64,000 nt of DNA from NCBI RefSeq assembly GCF_016907255.1, contig NZ_JAFBBQ010000001.1, forward strand, positions 2,914,001 through 2,978,000. The letters are read 5' to 3'. Each line of letters opens with the position of its first letter. Within the stretch, counting starts at the first letter, position 1. The translations under genes and the position numbers were made by a program. Of this stretch, positions 1 through 7,688 are shown piece by piece. The notes below the pieces were generated by a model that saw only the letters and a list, made by a program, of their open reading frames with translations, was not told where the DNA came from and did not search any database. Source of the stretch: Microbacterium keratanolyticum. GTDB lineage: Bacteria; Actinomycetota; Actinomycetes; Actinomycetales; Microbacteriaceae.

Positions 1-693
1 CTCTCCGACGACATCGGCTACTCCGTGCACGATTTCGAGGACGCCGTGACGAACGGCTACCTCGACCCCGCTCGACTCACCGACCCCGCGGAGCACGAGT
101 CGCTCGTGACGGCGATCCAGCGCTGGGTCGGCTTTGACTTCTCGCGCGAAGAGCTCGAAGAGGCGCTCTTCCGTCTCACGAACCTGCCCACCTGGCTGCG
201 GTCGTTCCGTGGGACGCGCACGGATCTGGCGCAGCTGAAGAACCTGACCTCCGATCTCATCGGGCGATTCGCCCGTGCCGCGACCAGCGCGACGCAGGAG
301 CAGTACCCCGGCACACAGCTGACCCGCTACCGCGCCCACGTCGTGGTGCCACGCGTGGTCGAGGTCGAGATCGCTGTTCTCAAGGGGATCATCGGCGCGA
401 CTGTCGTCACGATCGATGGACGCAAGGAGCTCTACCGTGAGCAGCGTCGGGTGCTCAAGCGACTCGCGACGGCGATCTGGGACAACGGCCCGGACGCTCT
501 CGAACCCGTGTTCGTCGCCGACTTCCACGCGGCCGCGACAGAAGACGCACGACGGCGCGTCATCGTCGATCAGGTCGCGAGCCTGACCGATCAGGTGGCG
601 CTCGCCTGGCACTCTCGGCTCGTCGGCGAGATCGACGCCGCCACGATCGGAATCTGGTCGCCCGCGCAGACCGCCCCCGCCGGGGTGCGCTGA
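1..693 (+). CDS. dgt: dGTPase-like HD-domain protein, C-terminal part (5' truncated)
   Basis: The frame is open from the first base of the window, so the real start lies upstream and only about 230 C-terminal residues are present. The helical sequence (beginning LSDDIGYSVHDFEDAV) resembles the C-terminal half of bacterial deoxyguanosinetriphosphate triphosphohydrolases, which hydrolyse dGTP to deoxyguanosine and triphosphate. The Asp in the opening DDIGYSVHD stretch is typical of the last metal-binding motif of the HD core. The stop overlaps the dnaG start (TGATG), so the two are translationally coupled. A dgt-dnaG pairing is common in actinobacteria and links dNTP homeostasis with replication priming. 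The N-terminal HD residues cannot be checked here. Confidence 0.85.
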   Translation, partial: LSDDIGYSVHDFEDAVTNGYLDPARLTDPAEHESLVTAIQRWVGFDFSREELEEALFRLTNLPTWLRSFRGTRTDLAQLKNLTSDLIGRFARAATSATQEQYPGTQLTRYRAHVVVPRVVEVEIAVLKGIIGATVVTIDGRKELYREQRRVLKRLATAIWDNGPDALEPVFVADFHAAATEDARRRVIVDQVASLTDQVALAWHSRLVGEIDAATIGIWSPAQTAPAGVR

Positions 694-2549
694 TGGCTCG
701 TATCCGCCAGACCGACATCGACGAGGTCAAGGCGCGGACGAACATCGCCGACATCGTGTCCGACCGCGTGGCCCTCAAGTCGGCGGGTGTCGGTTCACTG
801 AAGGGCCTGTGCCCGTTCCATGACGAGAAGAGCCCGAGCTTCCACGTTCGTCCGCAGGTCGGCTACTACCACTGCTTCGGCTGCGGTGCCTCCGGAGACG
901 TTTACTCGTTCCTGCGTGAGATGGACCATGTGAGCTTCACAGAGGCCGTGGAGCGTCTGGCCGGACGCATCGGCTACACCCTGCAGTACGAGGATGGAGG
1001 TGCGGCGCCCGAGACGAGCGGACGCAGTCGGCTCTATGCAGCGAACACGGCCGCGGCCGAGTTCTTCCGCGCGCAGCTCCTGTCTCCGGAGGCGGAGACG
1101 GCCCGGCGCTTCCTCGGCGAGCGTGGCTTCGACGCCGGTGCTGCCGCGCACTTCGGCGTGGGCTACGCGCCGCGCGGCTGGGACGGCATGCTCAAGGCGC
1201 TCAGCGCGCTGGGTTTCACTCGCGAGGAGCTCACCACCGCGGGGTTGGTCTCGGCCGGACAGCGAGGCGTGTACGACCGTTTTCGCGGACGCCTGGTCTG
1301 GCCGATTCGCGACGTCACCGGGCAGACCATCGGATTCGGCGCACGCAAGCTCTACGAGGATGATCAGGGACCGAAGTACCTGAACACGCCGGAGACTCCC
1401 ATCTACAAGAAGGCGCAGGTCCTGTACGGACTTGACCTCGCGAAGCGCGACATTGCGCGCGGCGAGCCGCGTCGTGTCGTCGTGGTGGAGGGATACACCG
1501 ACGTGATGGCCTGCCATCTGGCCGGCGTCACGACGGCGATCGCGACGTGTGGCACCGCATTCGGCACCGATCACATCAAGGTCCTGCGTCGTGTCATGGG
1601 CGACGACTCTGGGGCTGGCGAGGTGGTGTTCACCTTCGACGGTGATGAAGCCGGGCAGAAGGCAGCGCTGCGCGCGTTCACGGAGGACAACCGCTTCAAT
1701 GCCCAGACGTTCGTCGCCGTCGCACCGGACGGTCTGGACCCCTGCGACCTGCGCCTGCAGCGCGGCGATGCGGCCGTGCGCGGGCTGCTGGAGCGCAAGG
1801 TGCCGATGTTCGAGTTCGTGATCGACCGTCGACTCGCAGCGTTCGACCTCGGTACGGCGGAGGGGCGTGTCGGCGCCCTCCGGGCAGCGGCGCCCATCGT
1901 GGCGGAGATCCGCGACCAGCTCCTGCTTCCCGAGTATGAGCGCATCCTCGCGCGCCGACTCGGCATGGATCCCACCGCTGTGCGCCGCGCTGTGCGCGGG
2001 GCTGCATCCGGCTCTCGTGCGACATCGTCTGAGCCCACTCCGCCCGCATCCGCGCAGGACGGAACGGATGCTGCGCTTCCGCCCGTGACTCTGCGGTCGC
2101 TGCCCTCCACTCCGGAGGTCGCGCTCGAGCGCGACGCTCTCATGGGGGTCCTGCAGTATGGGCACCGGATCGAACCCGAGCTGCTACGACGCGCACTGGC
2201 CTCGCCGTTCACGACACCTGCGTTCGAGGCGGTGCGGCAGGCGATCGCGGCCGTGCCGGACCATACGCGTGCGGGCTGGTCGATGCAGGCCGTCGACGCC
2301 GTGCGGGAGCCGTACCGCTCCATCGCCGGTGAACTCCTGATGCGCCCGTTCCCCGCCCGTGACGAGGAGGGCGCCGCCTACTCGGCGACCGATCTCGCAC
2401 GAGGCCTCATCGTTCGCGACCTCGAGCGCGAGAAGCATGAACTGCTCGGCGCCATTCAGCGGGTTCCTGCCGATTCCGATGGCGGGCGTGCCCTGCGAGT
2501 GCGCTTGCGCGACATCGACGCCGAGCGGCAGCGTTTCGTCGAATCCTGA
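693..2549 (+). CDS. dnaG: DNA primase DnaG
   Basis: Synthesises RNA primers for lagging-strand and fork-restart replication. The 618 residues show all three primase modules. A CHC2 zinc finger has C40, H43, C61 and C64 in the order CPFH...CFGC. A TOPRIM catalytic core has the acidic VVVVEGYTD motif near residue 264 and FDGDEAG near 315, which bind Mg2+. A C-terminal helical domain after a Ser/Pro/Ala-rich linker (about 440-470) should bind the DnaB helicase. The ATG overlaps the upstream TGA by one base, which fixes the start and implies coupled translation with the dGTPase. Length and motif order are normal; nothing is missing. Confidence 0.97.
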   Translation: MARIRQTDIDEVKARTNIADIVSDRVALKSAGVGSLKGLCPFHDEKSPSFHVRPQVGYYHCFGCGASGDVYSFLREMDHVSFTEAVERLAGRIGYTLQYEDGGAAPETSGRSRLYAANTAAAEFFRAQLLSPEAETARRFLGERGFDAGAAAHFGVGYAPRGWDGMLKALSALGFTREELTTAGLVSAGQRGVYDRFRGRLVWPIRDVTGQTIGFGARKLYEDDQGPKYLNTPETPIYKKAQVLYGLDLAKRDIARGEPRRVVVVEGYTDVMACHLAGVTTAIATCGTAFGTDHIKVLRRVMGDDSGAGEVVFTFDGDEAGQKAALRAFTEDNRFNAQTFVAVAPDGLDPCDLRLQRGDAAVRGLLERKVPMFEFVIDRRLAAFDLGTAEGRVGALRAAAPIVAEIRDQLLLPEYERILARRLGMDPTAVRRAVRGAASGSRATSSEPTPPASAQDGTDAALPPVTLRSLPSTPEVALERDALMGVLQYGHRIEPELLRRALASPFTTPAFEAVRQAIAAVPDHTRAGWSMQAVDAVREPYRSIAGELLMRPFPARDEEGAAYSATDLARGLIVRDLEREKHELLGAIQRVPADSDGGRALRVRLRDIDAERQRFVES

Positions 2550-2581
2550 CGTGCGCCTCCTGAGTCAGGCAGGATGGGAGC

Positions 2582-3352
2582 ATGGCCGGAGCGGGGAAGA
2601 CTGCAAGTGCGATCGAGTGCGTCGATCTGGTGATCGACCGACTGGGGCACTCGGGTGCCACCCGTGCCGTCGACGGAGTCACGTTCGTTCTGGACGCAGG
2701 AGAGGTCCTGTGCGTCTCGGGCGCCACGGGGTCCGGAAAGTCGACGCTGGTGAGCACGCTCGCCGGCGTCACAGATCCGTCCCTGCGGATCGTCGGGGGC
2801 GACGCCTACGTCTGCGGAATTCCGATTCGGCGCCCTGGGCGACGTCACCGCGAGCTCACCTACCTGAGCGGGTACGTCCCGCAGGCCGCGGGCAGCGAGC
2901 TTGCTCCGACGCTCAGCGTGCAGGAGATCATTGCTGAGCCGATCCTGCAGCGGGAGCGAAGGGTCAACACTCGGGCCCTCTCGATTCGCGTCGCCACCCT
3001 CCTCGACGAGCTGCATCTGCCTCTGGGAGCTGCTGCGAAGTTCCCGTATGAGCTGAGCGCCGGCATGCGTCAGCGGGTGGCGATCGCGCGCGCGTTCATG
3101 CTGCAGCCGAAGGTGCTCATCGCGGATGAGCCTCTCGCTGGGCTTGATCCCGACGTCCGCCCCGTGGTTGCCGAGGCGATCGTGCGGCGCTGTCGCGACG
3201 GCATGGCCGCGCTCCTCGTCACCAGTGACGACAGCCTCGTCCGGCATCTCGGAGCCGATCAGCTCATCCTGCGCGACGGACACGTCGTCGCCCAAGGAAG
3301 CGGTGGCTCTTTGACCTGGACTCCGGGTACGGAGACGCTCTCTGCGCCCTGA
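2582..3352 (+). CDS. ABC transporter ATP-binding protein (orphan)
   Basis: A single nucleotide-binding domain of 256 residues. Visible are Walker A GATGSGKST (about 47-55), the signature LSAGMRQRVAIARA (about 158), Walker B VLIADEPLAGLD (about 178) and a late switch region (LLVTSDDSLVRH). The signature has AGM in place of the usual GGQ, as seen in oligopeptide/nickel-type (DppD/DppF-like) ATPases, which this resembles most. No permease or binding protein lies on either side: dnaG is upstream and tRNA-Asn downstream. The partner must be encoded elsewhere, or the protein has a non-transport role. The sequence just before the ATG (CAGGAT then 6 bases) nearly fits the leaderless pattern of this genome but lacks the first T. 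Substrate unknown. Confidence 0.85.
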   Translation: MAGAGKTASAIECVDLVIDRLGHSGATRAVDGVTFVLDAGEVLCVSGATGSGKSTLVSTLAGVTDPSLRIVGGDAYVCGIPIRRPGRRHRELTYLSGYVPQAAGSELAPTLSVQEIIAEPILQRERRVNTRALSIRVATLLDELHLPLGAAAKFPYELSAGMRQRVAIARAFMLQPKVLIADEPLAGLDPDVRPVVAEAIVRRCRDGMAALLVTSDDSLVRHLGADQLILRDGHVVAQGSGGSLTWTPGTETLSAP

Positions 3353-3464
3353 GGAGAGAAACCTCGGGCGTGTCGCGAAATGGACGTGCGGGAGGGGCCA
3401 AAGTGGCAAAAGTGGCTCTCAGAGTTTGCTACGATAAATGAGTTGCCCGCGCAGCGGAGAACAT

Positions 3465-3540
3465 TCCTCGGTAGCTCAATTGGCAGAGCAGCCGGCTGTT
3501 AACCGGCAGGTTCTTGGTTCGAGTCCAAGCCGGGGAGCCA
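3465..3540 (+). tRNA. tRNA-Asn (GTT)
   Basis: Cloverleaf of 76 bases including an encoded CCA (3538-3540) and discriminator G at 3537. The acceptor stem TCCTCGG pairs with CCGGGGA, with one T-G pair. The anticodon stem GCCGG/CCGGC closes the loop CTGTTAA, giving anticodon GTT at 3498-3500. The T loop TTCGAGT is canonical. A strong terminator starts two bases after the CCA, so this is a single-tRNA transcript. Confidence 0.97.
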
Positions 3541-3542
3541 AC

Positions 3543-3578
3543 AAAACCCCTGGAACTCTACGGAGTTCCAGGGGTTTT
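3543..3578 (+). terminator. Intrinsic terminator of tRNA-Asn with UACG tetraloop
   Basis: A perfect 16-bp inverted repeat (AAAACCCCTGGAACTC and its complement) is closed by a C-TACG-G loop, an extra-stable UNCG-class tetraloop. The right arm ends in GGGGTTTT, which supplies the U tract. Because the left arm starts with AAAA, it should also work on the minus strand. Confidence 0.93.
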
Positions 3579-3638
3579 CCCTTTCCTTGCTGTAACCCTG
3601 TTGGGCAGCGTGCAGTCTTGCCGTGCACAGGAACGCGA

Positions 3639-3670
3639 AGAGGGGCGCCGTCCGAAGACGATGCCCCTCT
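3639..3670 (-). terminator. Probable terminator of the septum-formation lipoprotein gene
   Basis: Stem AGAGGGGC-GCCGTC pairs with GACGAT-GCCCCTCT around a CGAA loop, with one internal mismatch and one G-T pair. It lies just past the stop of the minus-strand gene. No clear U tract is visible, so its strength is uncertain. Confidence 0.6.
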
Positions 3671-3686
3671 CAGTGGTGGGAAACGC

Positions 3687-4202
3687 TTAGCGCGCGGCGC
3701 CCTTCAGCGAACCCGTGACGTCGCCGGCGGGGTCGTAGACCACGCACTGCACGATGCGGTCGTCGGCCTGTGCCCAGGTCTCTGCCGTCGGCTCGATCGT
3801 GTAGACCTCGAGCGCGGATGCGTCGTAGGCGATGCCAGCGAAAGTCTCGAATGCGGGAAGGCACTCGGCCTCGATGGCTGCGGAGAGGGCTTCCGTGGTC
3901 GGGAAATCGCCCTCGGGGAGCGTGAACTCCCAGTAGACCTCGTCGGCGTGCGGTTCCGCGCAGGGCACGACGTCGGCCTCGGAGATGACGCCGCCCTCGC
4001 TCTGGGGCATGCAGTCACCCACCTTGAGGGCGAAGATGTCGATGTTCGCGGACTCGGTGACGCTGCCGGAGTCGTCACGCTGCGCGTCGGTCTTTCCGAC
4101 CTGCAGAAGATCGGTGAGTGCGCTGCAGCCCGTCAGCGACATGGCCAGTGCGAGTGCGGCGACCGTCAGACCGGCGGCGCGAGAAAAGGACTGAGCCTTC
4201 AT
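3687..4202 (-). CDS. Septum formation family lipoprotein
   Basis: A 171-residue exported protein. The N-terminus has a short basic segment, a hydrophobic stretch (about 10-22) and a lipobox LTGC with the acylated Cys at residue 26, so it should be anchored to the outer face of the membrane. The mature part has four cysteines (GDCMPQ, VPCAEPH, AECLPAF, VQCVVYD) spaced as in the actinobacterial 'septum formation' domain, named from a Corynebacterium division gene. The family function is poorly defined; a role in envelope or division is inferred only from that name. It lies downstream of def on the same strand but is separated from it by a terminator, so it probably has its own promoter. Confidence 0.8.
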   Translation of the reverse strand: MKAQSFSRAAGLTVAALALAMSLTGCSALTDLLQVGKTDAQRDDSGSVTESANIDIFALKVGDCMPQSEGGVISEADVVPCAEPHADEVYWEFTLPEGDFPTTEALSAAIEAECLPAFETFAGIAYDASALEVYTIEPTAETWAQADDRIVQCVVYDPAGDVTGSLKGAAR

Positions 4203-4230
4203 GCTGTGATATATCCCCTCGGTGAAAAGA

Positions 4231-4255
4231 ATGGGCGCTGGTCACCAGCGCCCAT
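4231..4255 (-). terminator. Intrinsic terminator of def
   Basis: A perfect 11-bp stem (ATGGGCGCTGG / CCAGCGCCCAT) with a 3-base loop. On the minus strand it is followed by TTCTTTT. It separates def from the lipoprotein gene. Confidence 0.88.
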
Positions 4256-4314
4256 CCGAAGGTAGCGGGCGGAGGGGGGACGCCGCAATTCACCCGTCGA
4301 TCGTTCAGCGGAAC

Positions 4315-4881
4315 TTAGCTCTCGAGGTCGTCGACTCCGGGCATCCAGCTCGCGCCAGGGCGCCCCCAGCCGCGCTTGCGGGCGATCTTCTGCACCGTCT
4401 TCCAGTCGCCGTCATCGAGCCGGTCGACGTAGATGATGCCGTCGAGGTGGTCGAACTCATGCTGCAGGATACGTGCGCGCCACCCGTCGACCTCCAGGCG
4501 CACGGGCGCGCCATCGAGGTCGATGCCGGTCACGATGACCCGGTCGGAGCGACGCAGCGCGAAACGCTCGCCGGGGAACGACAGGCATCCCTCGGACTCC
4601 AGATCAGGATCGGGGGAGCCCGGCTCCAGCGGGACCATCCACAGCTCCGGGTTGATCACCTCACCGCGCCAGGGGCGCTCGTCGTCATCGACATACGAGT
4701 AGGTGAAGATGCGCAGGCCCACACCCACCTGCGGAGCCGCGAGACCCACGCCAGGCGCCGCATCCATCGTCTCGTACATGTCCGCGACCAGCGTGCGGAT
4801 CTCGTCTGTGATCGTCTCGACACGGTCGGCGACAGAATGGAGGACAGGTTCGCCCAAGATGCAAATCGGAAGTACAGCCAC
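4315..4881 (-). CDS. def: Peptide deformylase
   Basis: Removes the N-formyl group from nascent proteins; cytoplasmic, ribosome-associated, Fe2+/Zn2+-dependent. All three family motifs are present: GVGLAAPQVG (about 44-53), EGCLS (97-101, metal-ligand C99) and HEFDH (141-145, two His ligands and the catalytic Glu). The length of 188 is normal, with a short C-terminal tail. The start is GTG: a TAGGGT hexamer lies exactly six bases upstream (4893-4888 on the minus strand), so the mRNA probably begins at the start codon. It is divergent from the DMT permease gene. Confidence 0.96.
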   Translation of the reverse strand: MAVLPICILGEPVLHSVADRVETITDEIRTLVADMYETMDAAPGVGLAAPQVGVGLRIFTYSYVDDDERPWRGEVINPELWMVPLEPGSPDPDLESEGCLSFPGERFALRRSDRVIVTGIDLDGAPVRLEVDGWRARILQHEFDHLDGIIYVDRLDDGDWKTVQKIARKRGWGRPGASWMPGVDDLES

Positions 4882-4887
4882 GCCTTA

Positions 4888-4918
4888 ACCCTAGTCGCCG
4901 AGGGTTGCCCGGTAAGGT
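4888..4918. promoter_or_regulatory. Divergent leaderless -10 elements for def and the DMT permease
   Basis: On the minus strand TAGGGT (4893-4888) stands 6 bases before the def GTG. On the plus strand TAAGGT (4913-4918) stands 6 bases before the GTG at 4925. Both place the transcription start at the first base of the start codon. No good -35 match was found. Confidence 0.55.
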
Positions 4919-4924
4919 CGGAGG

Positions 4925-5938
4925 GTGAGCTGGGACACATGGGTGCGAATGGCCGGAGCCGAAGAGGTGGGCGATCAACTTGTCGGCGCCTTCCAGAACC
5001 CCGGACTCCTCATGGGCATCCCGCTGGCGTTGGCCGGTGCGGTGTTCATGTCGCTGGGCGCACAGTATCAGCACCGCGGTGTCGAGAAGGTCGAACGGCT
5101 GAGCGGATCGGATGCCGCATCAGGACTCTCCATGACACAGCTGCGCGGTCTTCTGACGCGGCCGTCCTGGCTGCTTGGCACGCTCATGCTGGGCCTGGCG
5201 ATCGTCTGTCAGCTCGCGGCGCTGTCGGTGGCACCCCTCATCGTGGTGCAGCCGCTCGGCGTGATCGCGCTCGTCATGACCACCCTGATCAACGCACGCA
5301 TCTCCGGCCATACGCCGACTCGACGTTCTGTCATCGCGATCGCCGCCTGCGTCGGCGGTGTCTTCGTCTTCGTCGGCTTCGCTGCCGTGTATGCGACAGA
5401 GAGCGACATCACCGAGCGCCAGCTGTTCACGATCCTCGCGATCCTGCTGCTCGTGATCATCCTGCTGGGAGCCTGCTGGCTCATCCTGCGCCACCGCATG
5501 CGGGCACTCTTCTACGTCACCGGCGCCGGCATCCTCTACGGATTCGTCGCGACACTCGCGAAGGTCGTCATCAAGCGCATCCAGGCGCAGGACTTCGACT
5601 GGATCACCCTGATCTGCGTCGTCGCGCTCATCGCCGCGGCCGCGGTCGGCGCCTACTTCGTGCAGACTGCCTACGGATCGGGCCCGCCGGATCTCGTGAT
5701 CGCGGGACTGACCGTGATCGACCCCATCATCGCGGTGCTGATCGGACTGCTCGTCCTCGGTGAGGCGTCCTCCGCACCCTGGGGAGTTCTCGTCGCCTTC
5801 GGAATCACGGGCGCGGTCGCCGTCTGGGGCGTCGTGAGTCTCACCCGGCACCACCCTCAGGTGCTCAGCGAGAGCCAGGAGCTGCCCATCACGCGCGGCA
5901 GCAACGGCGACGGCACCGCAACGACGAACGCCCCCTGA
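4925..5938 (+). CDS. DMT (EamA-like) family membrane transporter
   Basis: A 337-residue integral membrane protein with about nine to ten hydrophobic segments (first near 28-48, last near 290-310). It has the internal pseudo-repeat of drug/metabolite transporters, and the helix-ending motif VAPLIVVQPLGVIALV is typical of the NIPA-like/EamA group. The N-terminus and C-terminus are hydrophilic. The substrate cannot be read from the sequence; some relatives are annotated as magnesium or multidrug transporters. The start is GTG preceded by TAAGGT-N6. CGGAGG directly abuts the codon, too close to act as a normal ribosome binding site, so leaderless expression is likely. Confidence 0.8.
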   Translation: MSWDTWVRMAGAEEVGDQLVGAFQNPGLLMGIPLALAGAVFMSLGAQYQHRGVEKVERLSGSDAASGLSMTQLRGLLTRPSWLLGTLMLGLAIVCQLAALSVAPLIVVQPLGVIALVMTTLINARISGHTPTRRSVIAIAACVGGVFVFVGFAAVYATESDITERQLFTILAILLLVIILLGACWLILRHRMRALFYVTGAGILYGFVATLAKVVIKRIQAQDFDWITLICVVALIAAAAVGAYFVQTAYGSGPPDLVIAGLTVIDPIIAVLIGLLVLGEASSAPWGVLVAFGITGAVAVWGVVSLTRHHPQVLSESQELPITRGSNGDGTATTNAP

Positions 5939-5955
5939 TCATCAGGAGGCGTTCG
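5925..5955. terminator. Bidirectional terminator between DMT permease and pgl
   Basis: The inverted repeat CGAACGCC-C-CCTGAT / ATCAGG-A-GGCGTTCG has one internal mismatch and includes the permease stop codon. It sits between two convergent genes. The flanks are not T-rich, so termination strength is uncertain. Confidence 0.6.
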
Positions 5956-5968
5956 CGCGGAAAGTCGT

Positions 5969-6748
5969 TCAGTATGCGGCGTCGATGAGATCCGGCTCCA
6001 CCTTCGAGGCGGCAGCCTCATCCACGAAGAACACCGTGCGCTTGCGGCCCTTCGCGCCAGCAACCGGCACGCTCGTGTAGTTGGCACCTGCGAGAGCAAG
6101 CCCCAGTGCCGAGGCCTTCTCAGCGCCGGTCAGGACGAGCCAGACCCGCTTGGACGCGTTGATCACCGGGCGGGTTAACGTGACACGCTCCGGCGGGGGC
6201 TTCGGCGAGTTGCGAACAGGCACCGCCGCCACATCTGTCACGAGAATCTCGTCACGGTCCGGGAACAGTGAGGCGATGTGCGCATCCGGCCCGACCCCGA
6301 GGAAGCAGACCGCGAATGACGGCCAGGCCTGCTCGGGGGTGCCGAAACGCGCAAGGTCCGCTGCATAGGCCTCAGCAGCAGCATCCAGCGACAGACCGGA
6401 GTCGCTCGCTGCGACCTCATGAATGTTCCCTGCGGGGATGTCGATGTGGTCGAGCAGAGCGGTTCGCGCCTGAAGAGCGTTGCGCTCTGCATCGGCTGCG
6501 GGAACAAACCGCTCGTCGCCCCACCAGAAGTGCACGAGCGACCAGTCGATTCCTGCCGCATCCGGATGCTGCGCGACGGCGCGCAGGACGGCCGCTCCCA
6601 TCGAACCCCCGGTGAGCGCAATATGCGCCAGTCGGCCGTCCGCGGTGCGCGCGCGCACGCGCACCAGGAACCGATCGGCGACCCGCTGCGCGAGCGCGGC
6701 GGGATCGCTGACCACAACGACACGCTTCTCTGACGAATCGCGACCCAT
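5969..6748 (-). CDS. pgl: 6-phosphogluconolactonase
   Basis: Hydrolyses 6-phosphogluconolactone to 6-phosphogluconate, the second oxidative pentose-phosphate step. The 259 residues match the DevB/Pgl family: the phosphate-binding turn ALTGGSMG near 45, the WWGDERFVP motif near 77, and FLGVGPDAHIASLFPD near 150 (family consensus GxGxDGHxASLFP), here with Ala in place of the Gly. It is the last gene of the minus-strand operon, four bases after opcA. The C-terminus is normal. Confidence 0.95.
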   Translation of the reverse strand: MGRDSSEKRVVVVSDPAALAQRVADRFLVRVRARTADGRLAHIALTGGSMGAAVLRAVAQHPDAAGIDWSLVHFWWGDERFVPAADAERNALQARTALLDHIDIPAGNIHEVAASDSGLSLDAAAEAYAADLARFGTPEQAWPSFAVCFLGVGPDAHIASLFPDRDEILVTDVAAVPVRNSPKPPPERVTLTRPVINASKRVWLVLTGAEKASALGLALAGANYTSVPVAGAKGRKRTVFFVDEAAASKVEPDLIDAAY

Positions 6749-6752
6749 CGGT

Positions 6753-7688
6753 CTACTCTCCCGACTCCGGCGCGGACAGGTTGTTCCAGCCCTCGGTGAT
6801 GACGCGCCCGTACAGCACGTCCGGATCCAGTCGGCGCAGCTCTTCAGCGAGGCACTCGCGAAGCGTGCGCCGCGGGAGGTGCAGCTCGTGATCGGGCTGG
6901 CCGGGCTGTGTCAGCACGGCCGTTCCCGGAACAGGCCGCTCCAGCAGAATGTCGCCGCTCGCGCGCGTCAGACGCACCGACTTGATGCCCTCCTGCCAGA
7001 CCTCGGGCTTCTCGTGAGACCAGCGCACGGGAACATCGAGAGCGAGCTGAAGCCAGCCTGCGAGCAGTGCCGTCGACGGCGACGCCGCGGATCCGCGCAC
7101 CTCCACACCGGTGACGGTCTCGAACGGCGGCTGGTCAAGGACAGCGGCAAGCTGCTCACGCCAGTGCGTCAGGCGAGTCCACGCGAGATCGGTGTCACCG
7201 GGTGCGTGTGTGCGACCGAGTTCTGCGAGCCGGGAGGTGACGTCCTCGGCCGTTGCGGCATCGGTGATGCGACGCTGCGCGATGCGGCCCAGGGGAGAGG
7301 TGGCGGGATTCTCCGGCGCTTCCTCCGGCCACCATGCCACGACCGGAGCATCCGGCAGAAGCAGTCCGGTGACGAGGCTCTCTGCGTTCGCCGCGGCGTC
7401 GCCGAAGGCGTGCAGGACGACGACCTCGCTCGCGCCGGCATCTCCGCCCACGCGGATCTGGGCATCCAGACGCGCCTCGCCGTCGCTTGTGGTGAGCACG
7501 ATGACGCGCATCGGGTGTTCGCGGGACGCGTCGTTCGCCGCGTCGATCGCCGACTCTGCGACGCCGTTGCGGGCGGCGATGATCAGCGTGAGCACGCGTC
7601 CGAGGGCGACAGCGCCGCCCTCTTCGCGCGTCTTCACGAGCTGCTTGGCGACCTGGCTGACCGTGGTGTCGGGAAGGTCAATGATCAC
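6753..7688 (-). CDS. opcA: Glucose-6-phosphate dehydrogenase assembly protein OpcA
   Basis: Actinobacterial and cyanobacterial partner that activates or assembles G6PDH. The 311-residue product starts MIIDLPDTT and shows the family stretches TLIIAARNG, HPMRVIVL, DAPVVAWWPEEAP and a C-terminal arm with AVLTQPGQPDHEL. The frame stays open 60 bases further upstream, but GTG at 7688-7686 overlaps the zwf stop as GTGA and begins the conserved N-terminus, so that start is chosen. The position directly after zwf is the usual one and supports a 1:1 complex. Confidence 0.95.
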   Translation of the reverse strand: MIIDLPDTTVSQVAKQLVKTREEGGAVALGRVLTLIIAARNGVAESAIDAANDASREHPMRVIVLTTSDGEARLDAQIRVGGDAGASEVVVLHAFGDAAANAESLVTGLLLPDAPVVAWWPEEAPENPATSPLGRIAQRRITDAATAEDVTSRLAELGRTHAPGDTDLAWTRLTHWREQLAAVLDQPPFETVTGVEVRGSAASPSTALLAGWLQLALDVPVRWSHEKPEVWQEGIKSVRLTRASGDILLERPVPGTAVLTQPGQPDHELHLPRRTLRECLAEELRRLDPDVLYGRVITEGWNNLSAPESGE